From Sphingosinicella terrae (GTDB taxonomy: Bacteria; Pseudomonadota; Alphaproteobacteria; Sphingomonadales; Sphingomonadaceae): a stretch of DNA of 64,000 bases. Below, piece by piece: positions 7,832 through 16,250 of this stretch. The number at the start of each line of letters is the position of its first letter. Positions within the stretch are counted from its first letter, which is position 1. The stretch is taken from contig NZ_QDFY01000003.1 of NCBI RefSeq assembly GCF_003347635.1, positions 1 to 64,000 on the forward strand. The letters are read 5' to 3'. The position numbers were made by a program, and so were the translations under genes. Below the pieces are notes generated by a model, which saw only the letters and a list, made by a program, of their open reading frames with translations, had not been told where the DNA came from and made no database searches.

Positions 7832-8485
7832 TCAGCCCGCCGCCTGGGCCCGCGCGAACACCGCGAGCTGGTCGGCGAAGGCGCGCTGATAGGCGGGGCG
7901 GGCCTCGCCGCGAGCGATGTAGGCGGGGAGGCTCGGATGCGCCTCGAGCAGGCCCGAGCCATCGAGCCGGCGCAGCACCGTGACCATCATGATGTCGGCG
8001 GCGCTGAAGGCGCCGTCCAACCAGTCCGAATCGCCGAGCCGGTCGGAGAGCTGGCCCAGGCGGGCGCGGATGCGTTCGTCGAGCATCGGCAGGCGTGCCT
8101 CGTACCAGGGCTCGTCGCGCTCCAGGACGCCGGCCATCGATCGCTCGACGATCGGTGGCTCGACCGTGTTCACCGCGGCGAACATCCATCCGATCGCGCG
8201 CGAGCGGGCATCCGGATCCTCGGGAAGCAGGCCGGGATGGCGCTCGGCGATGTGCAGCACGATCGCGCCGGATTCGAACAGAGCGAGGCCGCCTTCCTCG
8301 TAGGTCGGGATCTGGCCGAACGGATGGACGGCGAGATGCGCGGGCTGCTTCATCTGCGCGAAGGAGACCAGGCGCACGTCGTAGCGCTGCCCCACTTCCT
8401 CGAAGGCCCAGCGCACCCGCATGTCGCGGGCGAGGCCGCGGCCGCGGTCGGGGGAGCTTTCGAAGGCGGTGATGGTGGGGGTCAT
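7832..8485 (-). CDS. Glutathione S-transferase family protein
   Basis: This 217-residue protein has a GST N-terminal thioredoxin-like domain (about 1-85). It includes the cis-Pro and gamma-Glu-binding signatures HPFGQIPTYEEGGLALFESG and ends at AIVLHIAERHPGLL. The helical C-terminal domain contains the conserved capping motif region FSAADIMMVTVLRRLD. The start ATG at 8485 follows GGAG at good spacing; longer in-frame extensions lack a ribosome site and family similarity. It would conjugate or reduce electrophiles with glutathione in the cytosol, but no substrate can be inferred. It is monocistronic. Confidence 0.88.
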   Translation of the reverse strand: MTPTITAFESSPDRGRGLARDMRVRWAFEEVGQRYDVRLVSFAQMKQPAHLAVHPFGQIPTYEEGGLALFESGAIVLHIAERHPGLLPEDPDARSRAIGWMFAAVNTVEPPIVERSMAGVLERDEPWYEARLPMLDERIRARLGQLSDRLGDSDWLDGAFSAADIMMVTVLRRLDGSGLLEAHPSLPAYIARGEARPAYQRAFADQLAVFARAQAAG

Positions 8486-8678
8486 GGTGAGCTCCGGGTT
8501 GTGCGCTGGGCCTCTTGAGCCCCTGTCGGCCTGCAAGCTTGCCCGATCCACCAACCATCCGAAAGTCTGTCAGCGTCGGCTTTCGGCCGTTGAACGGCCG
8601 GACCGGCAGAGAGGCGGATCGGCCTAGGCCGTGATGGAACCCGTTGCAGGCTGCTTCCGGCCGTGGGAAATCGGCTCC

Positions 8679-9164
8679 ATGATCGCCGTGCTGGCTGCCT
8701 TTCTCGCCGCTCATCAGGCCGCCCCTTCGCAAGGGCCGGCGGATTCCGGCGGGACGGCCTGGATCGTCGCCACGCTGGGGCATTCGGAATGGTGTCCCGC
8801 CGGAAACGTGCGGCTGGATCTGGAGGCCGGGGAATATGCCTTCACGCCGCGCGCGGCCCGCCGCCTGTGCGAGCAAAGAGCCCTGGACCGGCCGGTGAGC
8901 AGGGGGAGGCTTGACGCCGAGCGTCTCGCCGCGGTTCGCCAGGCCTATAGCCGCGCCGTTGCCGAAGGGCTCGAGGTGCCGGGATGCCGCTTCGGCGGGC
9001 CGCGGGAAACGGTCATCATCAGCAATGGCGGAACGCCGGTCCTGATCGTCACGAACGGCGCCGGAACTGGCGCGGCTCCCGACGATCTCACCTGCTGGAG
9101 CGAAGCGGCTCATGCACTCCACGACGTGCTGGAAAGCGCCTTCGACGCTGACGATCGTCCCTAG
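8679..9164 (+). CDS. Hypothetical secreted protein
   Basis: This 161-residue protein was not recognised. It has a short hydrophobic N-terminus (MIAVLAAFLAAHQAAPSQ) typical of a signal peptide, three Cys in the mature part (WCPAGNVRL, RRLCEQRA, PGCRFGG) plus one near the C-terminus (TCWSEAAHALHDV), and a strand VIISNGGTPVLIVTNG. The ATG at 8679 puts the signal first. GTG/ATG starts at 8631/8634 would add 15-16 residues and cannot be excluded. It probably acts in the periplasm. Confidence 0.55.
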   Translation: MIAVLAAFLAAHQAAPSQGPADSGGTAWIVATLGHSEWCPAGNVRLDLEAGEYAFTPRAARRLCEQRALDRPVSRGRLDAERLAAVRQAYSRAVAEGLEVPGCRFGGPRETVIISNGGTPVLIVTNGAGTGAAPDDLTCWSEAAHALHDVLESAFDADDRP

Positions 9165-9177
9165 CGGTGACGCGGGC

Positions 9178-9786
9178 CTAGCCTCCCACTTGAGCCGGCC
9201 TCGCTCTCGCTCCTTTGGGAGGCACCGGCCGAGGCGCTCTGTAGAATGAAGGGAGCGGGTTGTCGGACGACGAGAATCTCAGCCGCGCCCACAAGCGTCG
9301 TCTCGACCCGCTGTCCGCCAGAGTTCCTGCTCGACGCGGAAAGCTTCCCTTACGCTCTGATCTTCGGGGTTGATCTTGGTAACGCGAGGACTGGGCCTCC
9401 GTCGCCTGGACTAGATTGCCATCCCGATCGATCACATAGAAGCGGATGAGCGGCGACTGCGAATGTCCTGTGGTGCGGATTAGAGCCGCACGTGTCCAGT
9501 CCGGCCCCGCTATCGCGAAATAGTGCATGGCCCCGTCAGGCGTTGCGAATTCCAGCTGCTTCGTCTCCAGCGGTGGCGCCTCCAGATCTGCGGGCGGGCC
9601 TAGCCCTATGCGCCCGGCCAGATTTGCGCCTATCGTTGGCGTCGCCGGATTAGACAGAGCATGATGAGCGAGGCTTTCGGCGCAAGCGCGGCCAAAATCC
9701 GGTTCAACCGACACGCTGCAGGCGGACAATACCAGCGCGATAATGGCTGTGGTGGCCCAACTTGCACCCGCAACCGAACGCGACAT
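9178..9786 (-). CDS. Putative lipoprotein, C-terminus possibly frameshifted
   Basis: This 202-residue frame starts MSRSVAGASWATTAIIALVL and has a lipobox LSAC, so it should be lipidated at that Cys and anchored in the envelope. GGGGGT lies upstream of the ATG. The mature part reads well up to IRFYVIDRDGNLVQATEAQ. It then becomes Arg/Pro/Ser-rich (for example SRRRLWARLRF), typical of a wrong frame. The +1 frame over the same DNA gives VTKINPEDQSVREAFRVEQE, which looks like real protein and stops at 9279-9281. A single-base indel near 9375-9400, in this genome or in the assembly, is likely. Function unknown. Confidence 0.55.
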   Translation of the reverse strand: MSRSVAGASWATTAIIALVLSACSVSVEPDFGRACAESLAHHALSNPATPTIGANLAGRIGLGPPADLEAPPLETKQLEFATPDGAMHYFAIAGPDWTRAALIRTTGHSQSPLIRFYVIDRDGNLVQATEAQSSRYQDQPRRSERKGSFPRRAGTLADSGSRRRLWARLRFSSSDNPLPSFYRAPRPVPPKGARARPAQVGG

Positions 9787-9953
9787 TGCTACCCCCGTTC
9801 TATCGACTGTGGAATACGGCGCCATCGTCGGCCGAGCGGAATCAAATGTCGACTCGTCGCCAGCCAGGGTTGCGACAACCAGGCAGTCGGTGCGCCCCTC
9901 GACTTCGCTCGGGACGATCGAACCAATGTGACGCGATGGCCGAGGGCTTGGCC

Positions 9954-11048
9954 CTACGCGAGCTGCGCCATCACATTGTGCGGGACCTGGAATTTGCGGC
10001 GATAGTCGCCCGGGCCCATCCCCACCAGCCGGCGGAACAGCCGCCGGAACGAGGCGGGATCCTCGTAGCCGACCTGGCGGCCGATCTCCTCGACCGGATC
10101 GTTGCCGGTCTCCAGCATCTGCTTGGCTTCCTCGACGCGCAGGGACTGGACGTAGGCCAGAGGCGCGTAGCCGGTGGCGGCGCGGAAGCGGCGGTCGAAG
10201 GAGCGCTTGGGCAGGCCTGAGAGGCGCGACGCCTCGCGGATCGCGTCGGCGCGGGGATAATGGTCGGCGAGCCAGGACTGGCACTGGCGGATCGCCGGAT
10301 CGTCATGGCCGACATTGGCGACCATCGAGGCATAAGGCTGTTGGCCATCGCGGTGCCACTGATAGAGGAAGAGGCGCGAGACGCGCAGCGCTTCGGCGAT
10401 ACCGCCGTGGCGGGCGATGAGGTAGAGGCAGAGATCCTGCCAGGAGGAGGAGCCGCCCGAGCATACCAGGCCGTGGCCGGCGCCGCTCTGGGTCAGGATG
10501 CGGTTGGGCTGGACGTCGACTTTGGGGAAATGGTCGCGCAGCAGCTTGACGTAGCTCCAGTGGGTGGTGGCGCAATGGCCGTCGAGCAGCCCCGCCTCGG
10601 CGAGGACGAGCGGGCCGCCGCAGGAGGCGCAGAACTGCGCGCCCTTGCCGTGCTGCTCGCGGATCCAGCCGATCAGCCGCCGGTCGAGCCGGCCCAGGCA
10701 GTCAGCGGTATAGACCATGACGTTGGGCACGAAGACGATGTCGGTGCGCTCGACCTCGTCGATGCCGTGATGAGGCACGACGGTGACGTCGGTGTAGAGC
10801 CGGAGGGGTTCGGCGGTGGCGGCGACGAGCCGCGGCCTGAACAGCGGCCGCGACGGCGCGCCCTGCATCGCGTTCCAGAAGGTGCCGGCGGCCCAGAGCG
10901 TGTCGTAGATGCCGTAGATGATGCAGGGGTCGCTTTCGGGGAAGACGAGGATGCTGACCTGGATCGGCGGGCGATCGGCGGCGCCGGATGCGGCGCCTTG
11001 CGGCCCCGGGCGGCCGCCCTGTGGCTGGATCGGCTCCATCGTGGCCAT
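9954..11048 (-). CDS. GlxA-family transcriptional regulator (DJ-1/PfpI + AraC HTH)
   Basis: This 364-residue regulator has an N-terminal DJ-1/PfpI-like domain (about 28-225) with the nucleophile-elbow-like GAQFCASCGGPLVLAEAG. The C-terminal AraC/XylS pair of helix-turn-helix motifs (about 255-355) ends with RVEEAKQMLETGNDPVEEIG and VGYEDPASFRRLFRRLVGM. It is divergent from the SAM-dependent methyltransferase at 11120, with 71 nt between the starts, so it may control that gene and itself. The effector is unknown. GlxA-type proteins of this layout usually act as transcriptional regulators. Confidence 0.9.
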   Translation of the reverse strand: MATMEPIQPQGGRPGPQGAASGAADRPPIQVSILVFPESDPCIIYGIYDTLWAAGTFWNAMQGAPSRPLFRPRLVAATAEPLRLYTDVTVVPHHGIDEVERTDIVFVPNVMVYTADCLGRLDRRLIGWIREQHGKGAQFCASCGGPLVLAEAGLLDGHCATTHWSYVKLLRDHFPKVDVQPNRILTQSGAGHGLVCSGGSSSWQDLCLYLIARHGGIAEALRVSRLFLYQWHRDGQQPYASMVANVGHDDPAIRQCQSWLADHYPRADAIREASRLSGLPKRSFDRRFRAATGYAPLAYVQSLRVEEAKQMLETGNDPVEEIGRQVGYEDPASFRRLFRRLVGMGPGDYRRKFQVPHNVMAQLA

Positions 11049-11119
11049 ATTGCCACTGATCGGATGGCCGCGCCACGCCTATCCGGTCCGCCATTCCATA
11101 CCCCCTGGAAGGATGAGAG

Positions 11120-12211
11120 ATGCAGACGGAGATGATGACGAGTGCGCAGCCGCAGCCGGCGACCGCGATCGACGAAGGCAGGCTCCAGGCCCTGATGGGG
11201 CTGATGGTGAACGAGCTCGGCGCCGCCCAGAATGCGGCCCTGGTGATCATCGGCGACGAGCTCGGCCTTTACGACGCGCTGGCGAAAGGCGGAGCGATGA
11301 CCTCGCGGCAACTGGCGGACGCGACCGGCACCCACGAGCGCTACGTGCGCGAATGGCTGTCGGCGCAGGCGGCTTCGGGCTATGTCAGCTACGACGCGGC
11401 CGCGGGTCGCTTCCACCTCAGCCCGGAGCAGGCGGCGGTGCTCGCCGACGCCGACAGCCCGGTCAACATGGCAGGCGGTTTCCTCGCCCTGGTCTCGACC
11501 TATGCCGACCGGCCCAAGCTCACGGAGGCGTTCCGGACCGGCTCCGGCGTGTGCTGGACCGAGCACTGCAACTGCCTGTTCTGCGGCACCGACCGCTTCT
11601 TCCGGCCCGGCTACAAGAGCCATCTCCTGCAGGAATGGCTGCCGGCACTGGACGGGGTGGTCGAGAAGCTCGAGCGGGGCGCGCGTGTGGCCGATATCGG
11701 CTGCGGCTTCGGCTCCTCGACCCTGATCATGGCCGAGGCTTTCCCCAACTCGCAATTCGTCGGCTACGACTTCCACGCGGGCTCGGTCGACGCGGCGCGC
11801 GAGAAGGCCGGCGGCCAGCCCAATGTCCGCTTCGAGGTGGCGCGGGCGCAGGACTATGCGGAGGCGGAGTTCGACCTCGTGACGCTGTTCGACGCGCTCC
11901 ACGACATGGGCGATCCGGTCGGCGCGGCCCGGCACATCGCCGGCACGCTGGCACCGGGCGGCAAGGTGATGCTGGTCGAGCCGATGGCCGGCGACGCGCT
12001 CGAGGACAATCTCCACCCGGTGGGGCGGATCTTCTACGCCGCCTCGACGAACTTCTGCGTGCCGGCCTCACTGGGCCAGGAAGTCGGCGCTGCTTTGGGC
12101 GCGCAGGCGGGGCAGAAGAGGCTCGAGGCGGTGCTGCGCGAAGGCGGCCTCACCCAGGTCCGCCGGGCGGCGACGACGCCGTTCAACATGGTGCTGGAAG
12201 CGGGCGTGTGA
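11120..12211 (+). CDS. Class I SAM-dependent methyltransferase with winged-helix N-terminus
   Basis: This 363-residue protein has an N-terminal winged-helix dimerisation-like region (about 20-110, including GLYDALAKGGAMTSRQLADA and THERYVREWLSAQA). A Rossmann-type methyltransferase domain follows, with motif I VADIGCGFGSST and later FDLVTLFDALHDMGDP and LAPGGKVMLVEPM. Cys-rich segment CWTEHCNCLFCGTDRFF (around 150) is notable and could bind metal. The architecture resembles plant-type O-methyltransferases and Rv-type homologues; the substrate is unknown. It faces the GlxA-type regulator across a short divergent promoter, suggesting that regulator controls it. Confidence 0.85.
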   Translation: MQTEMMTSAQPQPATAIDEGRLQALMGLMVNELGAAQNAALVIIGDELGLYDALAKGGAMTSRQLADATGTHERYVREWLSAQAASGYVSYDAAAGRFHLSPEQAAVLADADSPVNMAGGFLALVSTYADRPKLTEAFRTGSGVCWTEHCNCLFCGTDRFFRPGYKSHLLQEWLPALDGVVEKLERGARVADIGCGFGSSTLIMAEAFPNSQFVGYDFHAGSVDAAREKAGGQPNVRFEVARAQDYAEAEFDLVTLFDALHDMGDPVGAARHIAGTLAPGGKVMLVEPMAGDALEDNLHPVGRIFYAASTNFCVPASLGQEVGAALGAQAGQKRLEAVLREGGLTQVRRAATTPFNMVLEAGV

Positions 12212-12287
12212 GATCCGGCGGCGCCTTGCCACGGCGCTGACGGGAGGTAGTTTCCGGCGGCGGCGCGTGTTGCGGCGCGCGGAGATC

Positions 12288-12525
12288 GGGCACGCGAAGC
12301 CGCGAAGACGCGAAGCGGCCCCGGTGCCACTGCCTGGGGCGACGGGCGGCTGCTCGCGGAAATTCTCGGGAGACGCGGAGAGGTTTGCGAAGCTCGTACA
12401 AGCGATCCGGGGCAGGCGGCATCGCCGTCCACTCTGCCGAAGACCATGGAGATTCCAGCTTGCGCCGGAATGACGGGGAGTGGGGCGGGTGCGGGGCCTT
12501 CGCGTCTTCGCGGCTTCACGTGCCC
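12288..12525. repeat. Inverted-repeat-bounded intergenic element (MITE-like)
   Basis: A 28-nt arm at 12288-12315 (GGGCACGCGAAGCCGCGAAG then ACGCGAAG) is repeated inverted at 12498-12525 with one mismatch. The enclosed 182 nt contain a second repeat type (GGAGATTCCAGCTTGCGCCG with GGAATGACGGGG, about 12449-12478) and no convincing gene. The element fills most of the 380-nt gap between the methyltransferase and GlsB-type genes. No transposase is present, so it could be a non-autonomous element or a composite of palindromic repeats. Confidence 0.65.
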
Positions 12526-12591
12526 AAGATGGACGACGAAATCGGGCGCCGACTTCGGGTAGGCGCCCGGTTTCGTCGGGGAGGGACCGGC

Positions 12592-12849
12592 CTAGAGGCG
12601 GCGGCTCCCCCGGGTGAAGAGCTTGTAGATGGCGAGCAGGATGATCGCGCCGATCAGCGAGTAGAGGATCGACATGACGTTGAGCGGGGCGTTGAGGATC
12701 GACGCGCCGCCGCCGAACAGGAAGCCCGCGATCAGGGCGCCGACGATACCGACGACGATGTCGAAGATGATGCCGCCGCCGGTGCGCATGATCATGCCGG
12801 CGAGCCAGCCGACGAGCGCTCCAATAACCAGGATGATGATCAGGCTCAT
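12592..12849 (-). CDS. GlsB/YeaQ/YmgE-family stress membrane protein
   Basis: This 85-residue very hydrophobic protein has three predicted membrane segments. Its hallmark glycine-rich pattern is GALVGWLAGMIMRTGGGIIF, followed by DIVVGIVGALIAGFLFG and a last helix ILYSLIGAIILLAIYKLF. This is the transglycosylase-associated (YeaQ/YmgE/GlsB) family, small inner-membrane proteins often induced by envelope or general stress; the biochemical role is unknown. The start ATG has GAGGAGAC just upstream. It is monocistronic. Confidence 0.92.
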   Translation of the reverse strand: MSLIIILVIGALVGWLAGMIMRTGGGIIFDIVVGIVGALIAGFLFGGGASILNAPLNVMSILYSLIGAIILLAIYKLFTRGSRRL

Positions 12850-12925
12850 GACAGTCTCCTCGAGGCGCCGGCGGCTAGCCGGTAGGGAGAAGACTCTTTC
12901 GAGGGCGAAACGTTCCGGGGGCGAG

Positions 12926-13303
12926 TCAATCGACGGTCGTCGTCGCCTGCACGATCGCGCTCTCCACGGCGCGGGCGCGGGATTCGATCTCCGTCCGTTC
13001 CGACGCGGACAGGCCGTCGCGGCCGTAGGTGTAGGAGCGTGCGGCGATGCGGTCGGTCTGGCGGTTCAGCCGCCGCGCCTCGCGCCGCGTGATCAGGCCG
13101 GCCTCGCGTGCCTGGTCGATGCGGTCGCGCAGATGGCCGACTTCCTGCCAAAGGGAGGGCCCGGGCAGGCGGCTGTCGGGAAGGAACGGGTTCGCCGCAC
13201 CGACGGAGGGATAGGTGCGCGGGGCGGCGATCTGGGCGGCAGCGGGGGCGGCGAAGGCGGCAAGTCCGAACGAGAGGATGAGGAGGGGGTGGCTTCGGAT
13301 CAT
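12926..13303 (-). CDS. Small secreted helical protein
   Basis: This 125-residue exported protein has a signal peptide (MIRSHPLLILSFGLAAFAAP) ending in an AAAQ cleavage site. The mature part is mostly helical and charged: LWQEVGHLRDRIDQAREAGL, ITRREARRLNRQTDRIAARS and SASERTEIESRARAVESAI. I recall similar small proteins in sphingomonads but no assigned function. The start at 13303 follows AGGAGG at ideal spacing. It is probably a periplasmic coiled-coil-type protein. Confidence 0.65.
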   Translation of the reverse strand: MIRSHPLLILSFGLAAFAAPAAAQIAAPRTYPSVGAANPFLPDSRLPGPSLWQEVGHLRDRIDQAREAGLITRREARRLNRQTDRIAARSYTYGRDGLSASERTEIESRARAVESAIVQATTTVD

Positions 13304-13554
13304 CTCTGCCTCCTGTGGGTCGTGGCGCCCAACCAGGCTCGTCGATCCGCGCTGAACCGGAGCCGAACGGAGCGCGGAGATCGACGCGCGCACATCCGGG
13401 GGTCAAGCCGAAGGAGTCGCCCATCCGCTCGTCATCCAACTCTTCCTTGCGGGCGCCGTAGGAGCGAAGGCGTTTGGCACGATCGTACAAGCCAAGGCCA
13501 GAACGGCAGGATAGCGCCAGGCCCCGACGTAGATTCACCAAGGAGAAAGAGAAC

Positions 13555-13950
13555 ATGCCCCAGCTCGCGACCCATCCGATCCATCTCGGTCTCGGCGCCA
13601 CGGCCGTGATCGAGCCGCCCATGGGCGGGATGGAATGGTACGACGCTTATGGCGAGCGGCATGCCGGCGACGGCGCCGAAGGCCGGCTGGTGTCCCAGTA
13701 CAGCTTCTCGGAGAGCTGGAGCCATTGGGAGATGCACCCGAACGGCGCGGAGGTGGTGATCTGCATCGCGGGCCGCACCACGCTGGTCCAGCAGGCGGCG
13801 GACGGGGCGGAAAAGCGGGTGACGCTCGGCCCCGGCGACTATACGATCAATCCGCCTGGCGTGTGGCATCGTGCCGATGCCGAGCCGGGGGTCGAGGCGA
13901 CCTGCATCTTCATCACCGCCGGGGAGGGCACCGAGCACCGGCCGCGGTGA
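13555..13950 (+). CDS. Cupin-domain protein
   Basis: This 131-residue protein folds as a single cupin by pattern. The first cupin motif includes ESWSHWEMHPNGAEVVICIAG and the second GPGDYTINPPGVWHRADAEP. His, Glu and His residues in these motifs would coordinate a metal. The substrate is unknown; such stand-alone cupins act as small-molecule binding proteins or simple dioxygenases/isomerases. ATG 13555 is chosen because AGGAG (13541-13545) precedes it and upstream codons look non-coding. Its last 12 codons reappear, with only third-position changes, at 18280-18315. Confidence 0.85.
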   Translation: MPQLATHPIHLGLGATAVIEPPMGGMEWYDAYGERHAGDGAEGRLVSQYSFSESWSHWEMHPNGAEVVICIAGRTTLVQQAADGAEKRVTLGPGDYTINPPGVWHRADAEPGVEATCIFITAGEGTEHRPR

Positions 13951-13993
13951 GCGGCGGGAGGGCTGGGGATCGGCCACGGGCATTGGGCTCACG

Positions 13994-14806
13994 TCAGCCG
14001 AGATCGATCCGGCACGCCGCGTGCAGGGAGGATCTGATCTCGAAGCCCTTGATCAGCCAATAGGCGGCGAAGACGAAGACCCCGGCGACCTCGACCAGGA
14101 TTATGCTGTGGCCGCTTCGGGTCGCCGGCCACAGCTGGAGCGCGGCGATCGACGCCGGCGTCGCCAGCATCGCGATGCCGATGACGAGATAGAGCCGCTC
14201 GAAGCGCCGGCGGCGCCCGGCATTGCCCATGATGCACAAGGTGTCGCGCCCGCGGAAGACGCAGACATAGGCGACCATGACGAAGAAGGCGGTCGCGGAG
14301 AGGGAATGGAGCTTCGTCGTGCGCGTCATCGCCGGAAGCGCGCCGGCCGGCCAATCCATCGGGAACAAGGCGACGAGGATGGCGGCGATGCCGGCGACAT
14401 TGAGGGCGAAATCCTCCTGGAGGGAGTGGCCGCGGTAGAAGAAGAGGAAGGCGCCGATCGCGCACAGCATCCCGACGAAGGCATCGCGCAGCGTTCCCGC
14501 GCCATAGTCGCCCGGACGCGCCTCGGAGAAATGATAATAAGCGCTGAGCGAGGGCTGGACGTGATCGAGCCCGCCGCCGACGATCAGGACGATCGGAAGC
14601 GCGAGGCCGAGGGCGCCGATCCCGTTGCGCATGATCACATAGCTGGTCGAGACGCTCAGGGGGTCGCTGCGCCGCGCGAGGATCTGCCTCTCGGCGGACA
14701 CGAGGAGCCGGGGGAGGGCGGAGACGGCTTGCGCCGTGACTTGCTGCGGGGCGGGCGCCGATGGTGGCTGATCGGGCCGGCCTGATCCCTGCAAGAAACT
14801 GGTCAC
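13994..14806 (-). CDS. Integral membrane protein of unknown function
   Basis: This 270-residue protein has about six membrane segments (for example IGALGLALPIVLIVGGGL, AFVGMLCAIGAFLFFY, VAGIAAILVALFPMDWPAG, ATAFFVMVAYVCVF, LYLVIGIAMLATPASIAAL and VAGVFVFAAYWLIKG). Its loops contain HSLQEDFALN and PMDWPAGALP, resembling DUF998-like or Frag1-like multi-helix proteins without a firm match. A GTG start at 14806 is preferred because AGGTGGAG lies just upstream. The frame stays open to an ATG at 14971, but that N-terminal extension is Arg-rich and has no ribosome site. Function unknown. Confidence 0.65.
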   Translation of the reverse strand: MTSFLQGSGRPDQPPSAPAPQQVTAQAVSALPRLLVSAERQILARRSDPLSVSTSYVIMRNGIGALGLALPIVLIVGGGLDHVQPSLSAYYHFSEARPGDYGAGTLRDAFVGMLCAIGAFLFFYRGHSLQEDFALNVAGIAAILVALFPMDWPAGALPAMTRTTKLHSLSATAFFVMVAYVCVFRGRDTLCIMGNAGRRRRFERLYLVIGIAMLATPASIAALQLWPATRSGHSIILVEVAGVFVFAAYWLIKGFEIRSSLHAACRIDLG

Positions 14807-15117
14807 GCGCTCCACCTGCGTTCCGAGCGACGATAAGTGTCCCGTGCGAGGATAGAGGCGGCGCAAGCGTGGGCAACCTAGGCGCAGGTGCAGGTCAGCG
14901 TCGCGCAAGGTCCGGGTTGCCCTCGCCGTGCTATCGAACTGTGCCCGGTGGGCGCCCGTGACACGAGCCATAGGTCAAGGTGGATCATTGAGCGGCACCG
15001 ACCATCCCACGCCTAAAGAGAGCATTAGCACCGATGAGGGGGAGGGCGGGAGGTCAGTTTGCCGGCCTCGGGGTTTGTCCCGATGTCAGCGCCAGGGGGC
15101 AGGCGTATCGTCGATGG
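14807..15117. other. Divergent intergenic region, membrane protein / EEP lipoprotein
   Basis: This 311-nt stretch lies between the GTG start of the leftward membrane protein and the ATG of the rightward lipoprotein gene, so it should hold both promoters. No confident promoter pair, operator palindrome, repeat or RNA gene was found. If the membrane protein instead starts at 14971 the gap shrinks to 146 nt. Confidence 0.3.
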
Positions 15118-16227
15118 ATGGCGAGACTTCTGTTCCTCGCAACCGTACTCGCCCTCGCGGCCGGCTGCACGGCGCTCCCACGAGAGAGCAACGTCGCCTG
15201 CCTCGACGCGAGCCGGCCCACGATACGATACTCGGCCGACGGAGCCACCGCGTTCACCGAGATCGATGTGCTGACCTACAATATCGAGGGGCTGCCCTTC
15301 CCTGCGCGGATGAATCGTGGACCCAAGCTCAGGGAGATCGGCCGCCGCCTCGCAGAATTCCGCGCCACGGAGGAAGGCCCCGACATCGTCCTGTTCCAGG
15401 AAGTCTTCAGCAAGGATGCGGCGAAAGCGGTGACCGACACCGGCTACCGGAGCGTGGTCACCGGTCCCGGGAGACGGGCTCAGCAGGCGCCCAATAGCGA
15501 GGGCCGCCTCCCCGGCCGGCGCAATCTCTTCCGCGGCGAGATCCGCCCCAATTTCACGTCCGGCGGCCTCGCCATCGCCACCGACTTCCCGATCATGGCC
15601 TCCGCCTTCATTCCCTACGCCCGGGGGAGCTGCGCCGGGTTCGACTGCCTGTCGAACAAGGGCGTGCTGTTCGCCGAGATCGCCATCCCCGGCGTGCCCG
15701 GCCTCGTCGACGTGTTCACCACGCACATGCAATCGCAGCGCGCCTCGCGCGTGCCCGAGGACCGCCACGCCGAAGCACACCGGCGCCAGATGAACGAGCT
15801 GGCGGCCTTCATCCGCACCAGCAGTCCGCTGACCGATCCGGTGCTCATCGGCGGCGACTTCAACATGCGCAATTCCGACGTCCGCCACAGCTCGTTCAAC
15901 CGGGTGACGCCGGAAATCTACCCGGCAGCCGGCGAAGCCGCGCCGTTCGGCAACGTACACCGCTATTGCAGCGAGAATCGCGGCACCTGCGACGTCCGCC
16001 AGGATTGGGAACATGAGGACCAATGGCTGCGCGTGCAGAACCTGCACCTGTTCCAGTCGGGCAATGTAGTGCGCGTGCGCCCGATCCGCGTCGAAGGGAT
16101 GTTCGACGGCGGCCCGAGCGGACCCGTTCTGTCCGACCACAATGGGCTCCGGGTGGTCTACGAGCTCAGTTGGCCCGCCGCGGGCGTCACGCCAGCCACC
16201 TGTCCCCTACGCCCGGGAGCGCATTGA
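15118..16227 (+). CDS. Endonuclease/exonuclease/phosphatase-family lipoprotein
   Basis: This 369-residue protein has a lipoprotein signal (MARLLFLATVLALAAGC) and the DNase I-like EEP fold. The catalytic motifs are LTYNIEGLP (Asn), PDIVLFQEVF (metal-binding Glu), GGLAIATDFPI, VLIGGDFNMRNSD (Asp/Asn) and LSDHNGLRVVYEL (catalytic His). Family members are phosphodiesterases acting on nucleic acids, sphingomyelin or inositol phosphates. The envelope location argues for a phospholipid or nucleotide scavenging role, but the substrate is not known. The amidohydrolase gene follows after 23 nt, probably in one operon. Confidence 0.88.
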   Translation: MARLLFLATVLALAAGCTALPRESNVACLDASRPTIRYSADGATAFTEIDVLTYNIEGLPFPARMNRGPKLREIGRRLAEFRATEEGPDIVLFQEVFSKDAAKAVTDTGYRSVVTGPGRRAQQAPNSEGRLPGRRNLFRGEIRPNFTSGGLAIATDFPIMASAFIPYARGSCAGFDCLSNKGVLFAEIAIPGVPGLVDVFTTHMQSQRASRVPEDRHAEAHRRQMNELAAFIRTSSPLTDPVLIGGDFNMRNSDVRHSSFNRVTPEIYPAAGEAAPFGNVHRYCSENRGTCDVRQDWEHEDQWLRVQNLHLFQSGNVVRVRPIRVEGMFDGGPSGPVLSDHNGLRVVYELSWPAAGVTPATCPLRPGAH

Positions 16228-16250
16228 CGGGCCAACCCAAGGAGAGCGGC

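Noticed and set aside
9880-9953. CCTCGACTTCGCTCGGGACG element as an operator for the GlxA-type gene
   Set aside because: It lies beyond the 3' end of that gene and matches another dispersed intergenic repeat type, so it is unlikely to be a regulatory site.
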